DNA of 64,000 nucleotides from an uncultured Sutterella sp. (lineage in GTDB: Bacteria > Pseudomonadota > Gammaproteobacteria > Burkholderiales > Burkholderiaceae_F). Shown here in pieces: positions 59,360 through 64,000 of the stretch; within the stretch, counting starts at the first letter, position 1; each line of letters starts with the position of its first letter. The position numbers and the translations under genes were made by a program. Under the pieces are notes generated by a model. That model was not told the DNA's origin, made no database searches, and saw only the letters and a program-made list of their open reading frames with translations. The stretch is from contig UQYP01000011.1 in the NCBI GenBank assembly GCA_900545335.1, forward strand, positions 1 to 64,000, written 5' to 3'.

Positions 59360-59803
59360 TTGAAATACGATCCGAGTGATTTAAAAAATTTGGGATTGAA
59401 AGCGACGGCACCGCGCCTTCGTATTTTGTCGCTCTTTCAAAAGGCAGCTTTAACCAATAAGCGTCACTTAACGGCCGATGAAGTTTTCTCTCAACTCAAA
59501 GATGAGGGAGAGGACGTCGGTTTGGCGACTGTTTATCGTGTGCTCACTCAATTTGAAGTGGCGGGTCTTTTGCGCCGCCATCATTTCGATAGTGAAAGCG
59601 CCTCCTATGAATTGGGCGAACCCGAGCATCATGATCACTTGGTGTGCCTGCAGTGCGGCAAGATCGAAGAGTTTGTCGATATTGATATTGAAAGAAAACA
59701 GCAGGAAATTGCCACTCGTTTCGGCTACACGCTAGATCACCACACGCTCTGCCTCTACGGAATTTGTAAAGAGTGCCAGGAGAAAAACGCAGCTAAAAAA
59801 TAA
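59360..59803 (+). CDS. fur: Ferric uptake regulator Fur
   Basis: A 147-residue metal-dependent repressor. DNA-binding domain: DLKNLGLKATAPRLRILSLF, then TADEVFSQLKDEGEDVGLAT and VYRVLTQFEVAGLLRRHHF. Metal-binding and dimer domain: EHHDHLVCLQCGKIEEF with CxxC, and a second pair in GICKECQ. I choose TTG 59360 because GAGGA lies seven bases upstream; a GTG at 59342 keeps the frame but has no Shine-Dalgarno. Divergent from bamE. Confidence 0.93.
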   Translation: MKYDPSDLKNLGLKATAPRLRILSLFQKAALTNKRHLTADEVFSQLKDEGEDVGLATVYRVLTQFEVAGLLRRHHFDSESASYELGEPEHHDHLVCLQCGKIEEFVDIDIERKQQEIATRFGYTLDHHTLCLYGICKECQEKNAAKK

Positions 59804-59838
59804 GCTCACGCTTTTAAAGAAGTCTTTTTTGAAACGCT

Positions 59839-61515
59839 CTAGCCTTGATAGGCTCGGGCGTTTTCTATGAGTTCAGAGGCATTGTCTCTTGCCTTCTTTG
59901 TTACGTCTGCCCCTGCGAGCATCCGTGCCAATTCTTCAATACGCTCAGAATCACTTAAAAGCTGCAGTCTGCTTACCGTCTGACCGTTTTCCTGAGACTT
60001 TTGTACTCTCAGGTGAGTGTGACCGTAAGAGGCTACTTGCGGTAAGTGCGTCACACACATGACCTGGCGTTCAAAAGAGAGTTTTTTAAGAAGCTTACCG
60101 ACAACATCGGCCACTGCGCCGCCGATCCCTGCGTCGACTTCATCAAAAATGAGCGTATCGACCGGAGTCTGTTTGGAGGTGATCACGGAGATCGCTAGAC
60201 TGATGCGGGAAAGTTCACCGCCGGAGGCAACTTTAGAGAGAGCTCGTGCAGGAACGCCTGCGTGGCCGGCTACTAAAAATTCACAGCGCTCAAGCCCGCA
60301 AGCTCCGGGTTCTGCCGTATTGAGCGTTGCCTCAAAACGTCCCCCGGTCATGGAGAGCATCTGCATGGCTTCAGTTACCTGCTGGGAAAGCGTTTTGGCA
60401 GCCAGGTGTCTTTTTTTCGAAAGAGTTCTGGCTAAAGACATGTACGCATTGCGAGCAGTCTCTTCTTCTTTTTCAAGCGCTTCTAAGTCCAGGTTTTGCT
60501 GCAGTGCCTGAAGTTTTTGAGTCGTTTCTTCAAACTTTTCAAAAAGATCCTCGGGCAGTGTATGAAACTTTCGGGCAGCATTAAAGTAAAGTGATACGCG
60601 GGCATCGACCTCTTCAAACCGACCTTCATCCAGATCGGTTCTGTCGCGATAGCGCTCCAGTTCCCGAACGGCATCTTCAACAATCGCTAAAGCGTCATTG
60701 AGCTGATTGGCAATGTCGCCCAGTTTTTCATCGTACTGAGCCAACCCCTGCAGTCTTTCGGTATTGCGTCCCAGTAGACTTAATGCACTTTCATCTTTGT
60801 CCGAGAGGTCGTCAGCGGCACTTTGAAGTGCATCCAATATGTCATGCGCATTGCCGAGTCTGCGATGCTCGGCGTTGAGTTCTTCCCATTCGCCCTTAAC
60901 CGGATGAATTTGGGATAACTCATCGTGCACCCAAGCAAGCCGCTCAGCTTCATCGGCTAACTTTTTGGCATCCTCTTTTGCTTCAGAAAGACGCTTTCGG
61001 CTTTCCTGCCAGAGCAAAAAAGCTTTCCGCGTGGCGGTCAATTCATCGGTGTAACCCCCGAAAGCATCCAAAAGGTTTAATTGACCGTTGGGTTTGAGAA
61101 GCGACTGTTGTGCGTTTTGCCCATGGATATCCAAAAGTTTTACGGCTAACTCTTTAACTTGCGAAGCTGTTACGGCAATACCGTTGATCCAGGAGCGCGA
61201 TCTTCCGCTTCGATCAATCACACGGCGAATAATGGCGGTTTTTTCCAAAAGATCGTCTTCTGCGATGAGGGCATCGTCACGAAGAATCTGAAGGACTTCG
61301 TCATTGATGTCAAAAATGGCAGTGAGATCCGTTTGCTTTGCTCCTTCACGGATCAGCCCCGTATCGGATCGAGCCCCTAAAATCTGCTGTATGGCATCAA
61401 TTAAGATGGATTTACCCGCGCCCGTTTCGCCGGTTAAAACCGTCAGTCCGGATGCAAGATCCAGATTCAGTTCCTTAACAATGACAAAGTCTTTGAGCGA
61501 AAGGTGCGTGAGCAT
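59839..61515 (-). CDS. recN: DNA repair protein RecN
   Basis: A 558-residue SMC-like ATPase for double-strand break repair. Walker A is LTGETGAGKSILIDAI near residue 30. The middle is a long coiled coil (for example KRLSEAKEDAKKLADEAERL). The C-terminal lobe has the signature KVASGGELSRISLAI and Walker B TLIFDEVDAGIGGAVAD. ATG 61515 starts MLTHLSLKDFVIVKELNL. It follows nadK by nine bases, an operon order common in proteobacteria. Confidence 0.95.
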   Translation of the reverse strand: MLTHLSLKDFVIVKELNLDLASGLTVLTGETGAGKSILIDAIQQILGARSDTGLIREGAKQTDLTAIFDINDEVLQILRDDALIAEDDLLEKTAIIRRVIDRSGRSRSWINGIAVTASQVKELAVKLLDIHGQNAQQSLLKPNGQLNLLDAFGGYTDELTATRKAFLLWQESRKRLSEAKEDAKKLADEAERLAWVHDELSQIHPVKGEWEELNAEHRRLGNAHDILDALQSAADDLSDKDESALSLLGRNTERLQGLAQYDEKLGDIANQLNDALAIVEDAVRELERYRDRTDLDEGRFEEVDARVSLYFNAARKFHTLPEDLFEKFEETTQKLQALQQNLDLEALEKEEETARNAYMSLARTLSKKRHLAAKTLSQQVTEAMQMLSMTGGRFEATLNTAEPGACGLERCEFLVAGHAGVPARALSKVASGGELSRISLAISVITSKQTPVDTLIFDEVDAGIGGAVADVVGKLLKKLSFERQVMCVTHLPQVASYGHTHLRVQKSQENGQTVSRLQLLSDSERIEELARMLAGADVTKKARDNASELIENARAYQG

Positions 61516-61524
61516 AATCAAACT

Positions 61525-62415
61525 CTAGTCTTTAATAGGAAGCGAGGCGTTGTCCGAAGGCATGAGATTCCAGTAGAGCTTTCGGCGCAGGGTGTCGTAG
61601 TGATTGTGTCCGATCGGATGCAGAATCGTAAAACTTTCGGGCAAAGTCCTCACTCGCAGGATGTCGCCCTTTTGCATCGGGAAAAAGTCCTGCATGTCGC
61701 AGTAGGCAGAAGCTTCTCTTGCTTCAATTAAACTGATGTCAACGGTGCTTGAGCCCGGCAGAACAATCGGTCGGTTGGTGAGCGCATGGGGCGCAACCGG
61801 CACAAGCACCATGGCGTTTAGTGCCGGGTGCAGAATAGGGCCGCCGGCGGCCATCGCATAAGCCGTGGAGCCCGTTGCCGAAGAGACAATGACGCCGTCG
61901 GCGCGCTGAGTAGCCATGGGGTGACCGTCTACCCAAACGTTAAATTCCACCATTGAGCCCGCTCGGCCGTGGGTGATGCCTGCGTCGTTGACGGCAGTGG
62001 CAGTGAAAACATTTTTGCCTGCACGGTACACACGCACGGAAAGCATGGATCGGGTGTCGACCTCGTACTCACCCCGAAGTAAAGGTGGAAGGTCCTTATC
62101 CATTTCCTGCAAAGAGAAATCCGTGATAAAGCCCAGGCGTCCGGCATTAATAGCAATAATAGGGAGCTTAAAGCGTGCCATTCTGCGGGCGATGCCAAGC
62201 GTTGTGCCGTCACCTCCGAGCATAATGATGACGTCAGCTTTTTCTCCGAGTTCTTCCAAACTGACCCCTTTTGAGCCCGGCAAATGTGCTGCTGTGCTCT
62301 CTTCGAGCAGGTAATCCATTTTTTCAGCGTGCAAAATGCTCAGAAGCTTCTGAAGAGCCTCTCCCATGGGTTCGGTACGTTTGGCAAAAACAGCAGCGGT
62401 TTTAAAGGCTTTCAC
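61525..62415 (-). CDS. nadK: NAD kinase
   Basis: Makes NADP from NAD and ATP. The 296-residue protein has the GGDGT motif at about residues 67-71 (MLGGDGTTLGIA), NAGRLGFITDF, the substrate motif AVNDAGITHGRAG and SSATGSTAYAMAAGGPI. Length and layout fit bacterial NadK. No phosphate-chain variants are visible. Start ATG 62415. It lies just upstream of recN and downstream of fabI on the same strand. Confidence 0.95.
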   Translation of the reverse strand: MKAFKTAAVFAKRTEPMGEALQKLLSILHAEKMDYLLEESTAAHLPGSKGVSLEELGEKADVIIMLGGDGTTLGIARRMARFKLPIIAINAGRLGFITDFSLQEMDKDLPPLLRGEYEVDTRSMLSVRVYRAGKNVFTATAVNDAGITHGRAGSMVEFNVWVDGHPMATQRADGVIVSSATGSTAYAMAAGGPILHPALNAMVLVPVAPHALTNRPIVLPGSSTVDISLIEAREASAYCDMQDFFPMQKGDILRVRTLPESFTILHPIGHNHYDTLRRKLYWNLMPSDNASLPIKD

Positions 62416-62439
62416 TTTTTGTTCTCTAAAAGCAGACTT

Positions 62440-62465
62440 GACCGAAAAAGCGAACTTTTTCGGTC
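62440..62465 (-). terminator. Terminator-like hairpin between fabI and nadK
   Basis: Perfect 11-bp stem gaccgaaaaag (62440-62450) with ctttttcggtc (62455-62465), 4-base loop. No long T-run beyond the stem; probably ends fabI transcripts in part. Confidence 0.6.
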
Positions 62466-62486
62466 ATGCAAAGGTTCTGTAATCAA

Positions 62487-63278
62487 CTATTGCTCGATAT
62501 CTGAACCGATAGCCACACTGTGGAAACCGGCATCCACATGCACGATTTCTCCGGTGACGGCGCTTGCTAAGTCAGAAAGCAGGAACGCAGCGACGTTACC
62601 GACTTCTTCAATGGTCACCGTGCGGCGAAGGGGCGCATTGGCTTCCATGTGATGAAGCATCTTGGAAAAGCCCTGAATGCCCGAGGCCGCTAAAGTTTTG
62701 ATGGGGCCGGCAGAAATCGCATTGGCACGGATTCCCTTGGGACCGACAGAGCTTGCAATGTACCGGGTGCTAGCTTCAAGAGCAGCTTTGCAAAGACCCA
62801 TTGTGTTGTAGTTGGGGACAACACGTTCGCCGCCCAGATAGGTAAGCGTTAAAAGGGAGCCTGCGCGGCCTTCCATAAGGGGAAGCGCAGCGCGTGCAAC
62901 AGCCGGGAACGAGTAAGCTGAAATGTCCATGGCGATCTTGAAAGCATCGCGCGTGCAGCCTTCAAGGAAGTCACCTGCGATCGCTTCACGCGGAGCAAAA
63001 CCGATCGAGTGAACGAGACCGTCCAAGGCACCCCAGCGCTCTTTAATCTGAGCAAAAGTATTATTGATTTGTTCGTCGTTGGAGACATCCATCTGAAGTA
63101 CAAAATCACTGCCGAAATCAGCGGCAAAACCCGCAACGCGGTCTTTAAAGCGTTCGTTGGCATAGGAGAAAGCCAGTTCGGCGCCTTCGCGATGACAGCA
63201 TTTGGCGATACCGTAAGCAATGGAGCGGTTGGAGACGATCCCGGTGATCAGAATCTTTTTACCTTGAAGAAAACCCAT
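62487..63278 (-). CDS. fabI: Enoyl-[acyl-carrier-protein] reductase (NADH) FabI
   Basis: Last step of each fatty-acid elongation cycle. A 263-residue SDR-type enzyme with the FabI N-terminus LQGKKILITGIVSNRSIAYG (adenine and pyrophosphate site), MDVSNDEQINNTFA, VHSIGFAPREAI and the catalytic pair Tyr 157 and Lys 164 in NYNTMGLCKAALEAS (Y-X6-K), with the extra Tyr 147 in TYLGG. It ends AVTGEIVHVDAGFHSVAIG. GAGG precedes ATG 63278. This is the classical triclosan-target type. Confidence 0.96.
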   Translation of the reverse strand: MGFLQGKKILITGIVSNRSIAYGIAKCCHREGAELAFSYANERFKDRVAGFAADFGSDFVLQMDVSNDEQINNTFAQIKERWGALDGLVHSIGFAPREAIAGDFLEGCTRDAFKIAMDISAYSFPAVARAALPLMEGRAGSLLTLTYLGGERVVPNYNTMGLCKAALEASTRYIASSVGPKGIRANAISAGPIKTLAASGIQGFSKMLHHMEANAPLRRTVTIEEVGNVAAFLLSDLASAVTGEIVHVDAGFHSVAIGSDIEQ

Positions 63279-63370
63279 TTCATCCTCACTTTAAATGATG
63301 TGTGATAACGGGTTGATTTTAACTAAAGAGGTTAAAAGTTTGAAGAGAACAGACAAATGCGAAGACTTTG

Positions 63371-64000
63371 TCAGTGCGGAATCACCAAACGCTGTCCCGG
63401 TCTTAAATCTTTGGTTTGAAGCTTATTTTCATCCATGATTGCGCTCACACTGGTTCTGTGACGCTGAGCAATCGTATAGAGTGTGTCGCCTCTTTTGACC
63501 CGATAGGCACTCTTGCGAAGCCCCGTTCTCTGAACTTCTCGGACTGTAAGCCGCAGACGCTGCCCCACTCTGATAGTGTTCGTTTTGAGCTTATTTTGTT
63601 TTCGGATATCGGCCGTTTTGACTCCGAAACGAGCCGCAATACCCGAGAGCGTATCGCCGCTTCGAACACGGTAGGTAATACGGCGAGTGGTCGGCAAGGG
63701 GACAAGCTTTAAGGCAGAGTCAGCCTCAGCCACCTTGATGTCACTTTTGGCTAGAGCGTCCTTAACCAATAGGGTGCTGCCGGTTTGCACTCGGCGATTT
63801 TTAGGAATCTTATTGGCCGCACGCAATTCCTCTTCAGTCATGCCGAAGCGTTTGGCAATGGCTTTAAGAGACTCGCCTTTTTTGACCGTGTATGTGGACC
63901 AATTGGATAGCGGTTTGCCGGTTGCCTGCCAATTGATGAGATTAGAGACAAAAGCATCGGCTTTGGCTGCCGGAATCAAAATAGAGCCCTGGTGGGCCGC
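63371..64000 (-). CDS. MltD-like LysM protein, 3' part
   Basis: The frame runs from beyond the right edge of the window to a stop at 63371, about 209 residues. It contains three LysM peptidoglycan-binding domains: YTVKKGESLKAIAKRFGMTE, YRVRSGDTLSGIAARFGVKT and YRVKRGDTLYTIAQRHRTSV, each ending near a P/G-G-x-x-L motif. The segment before the first LysM (SILIPAAKADAFVSNLINWQ) matches the linker that follows the transglycosylase domain in betaproteobacterial MltD. The catalytic domain would be outside the window. Other LysM proteins remain possible. Confidence 0.8.
   Translation of the reverse strand, partial: AAHQGSILIPAAKADAFVSNLINWQATGKPLSNWSTYTVKKGESLKAIAKRFGMTEEELRAANKIPKNRRVQTGSTLLVKDALAKSDIKVAEADSALKLVPLPTTRRITYRVRSGDTLSGIAARFGVKTADIRKQNKLKTNTIRVGQRLRLTVREVQRTGLRKSAYRVKRGDTLYTIAQRHRTSVSAIMDENKLQTKDLRPGQRLVIPH

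Noticed and set aside
1..64000. tRNA, rRNA or CRISPR array
   Set aside because: Gaps were read for cloverleaf-like and regularly spaced repeats; none found by eye. A tRNA scan would be decisive.

Overview
This window looks like chromosomal DNA from a gut-associated betaproteobacterium, most likely Burkholderiales family Sutterellaceae (Sutterella/Parasutterella-like). That is an inference from gene content, not a database result. It rests on betaproteobacterial neighbourhoods (fur/bamE divergent, recN-nadK, yhdP-nit beside glnE, tkt-gap, ppk-ppx), anaerobic-type metabolism (menB/menE, a DcuC-like carrier, a HydG hydrogenase maturase), large autotransporters and moderate G+C. No rRNA, tRNA or CRISPR array was seen.

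Layout. 1-0.7 kb: edge of an IS200/IS605-type element with divergent tnpB (cut by the window edge) and tnpA. 1-4.1 kb: tkt-gap. 4.1-6.8 kb: NCS2 purine permease and an AbgA-like M20 amidohydrolase. 7.0-9.5 kb: a MazEF-like toxin-antitoxin pair running straight into bioA-bioD. 9.5-13.9 kb: EamA exporter, then a DcuC-like carrier, a second AbgA-like amidohydrolase and a MarR regulator. 13.9-15.4 kb: hydG. 15.7-19.7 kb: AAA/DUF4143 ATPase facing an autotransporter whose start region carries a C10 tract. 19.9-29.4 kb: cdsA-like and plsC-like lipid genes, nit, yhdP and glnE. 29.5-31.5 kb: ferredoxin-NADP reductase and an unknown gene.

31.5-37.9 kb: one long minus-strand run, response regulator / unusual membrane partner / Bug solute-binding protein / menB / menE / bepA. 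38-43.3 kb: XRE regulator, hsp20 with a candidate RNA-thermometer leader, then ppk-ppx. 43.3-50 kb: MFS carrier, two universal stress proteins, tcdA, an unknown gene, a kinase-like gene and ettA. 50.2-55 kb: a subtilisin-like autotransporter, with a G8 tract upstream, facing a second DUF4143 ATPase. 55-64 kb: housekeeping genes mnmC, a UPF0149/SEC-C protein, zapA, a ZapB-like coiled coil, bamE, fur, recN, nadK, fabI and the end of an mltD-like gene.

The most notable observation is a repeated arrangement: each of the two autotransporters has a homopolymeric G/C tract upstream and is convergent, tail to tail, with an AAA/DUF4143 ATPase gene. For the first, the best start codon (ATG with a good Shine-Dalgarno) lies upstream of the C10 tract and reads into the protein only if the tract is 9 or 12 long, so the copy shown is out of frame: the classic layout of slipped-strand phase variation. 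Other points are a 5' leader hairpin covering the hsp20 ribosome-binding site, terminator-like hairpins placed immediately before start codons (glnE, NCS2 permease, two others), an orphan hydG, and an unusual response-regulator/membrane-protein pair heading a menaquinone gene run.
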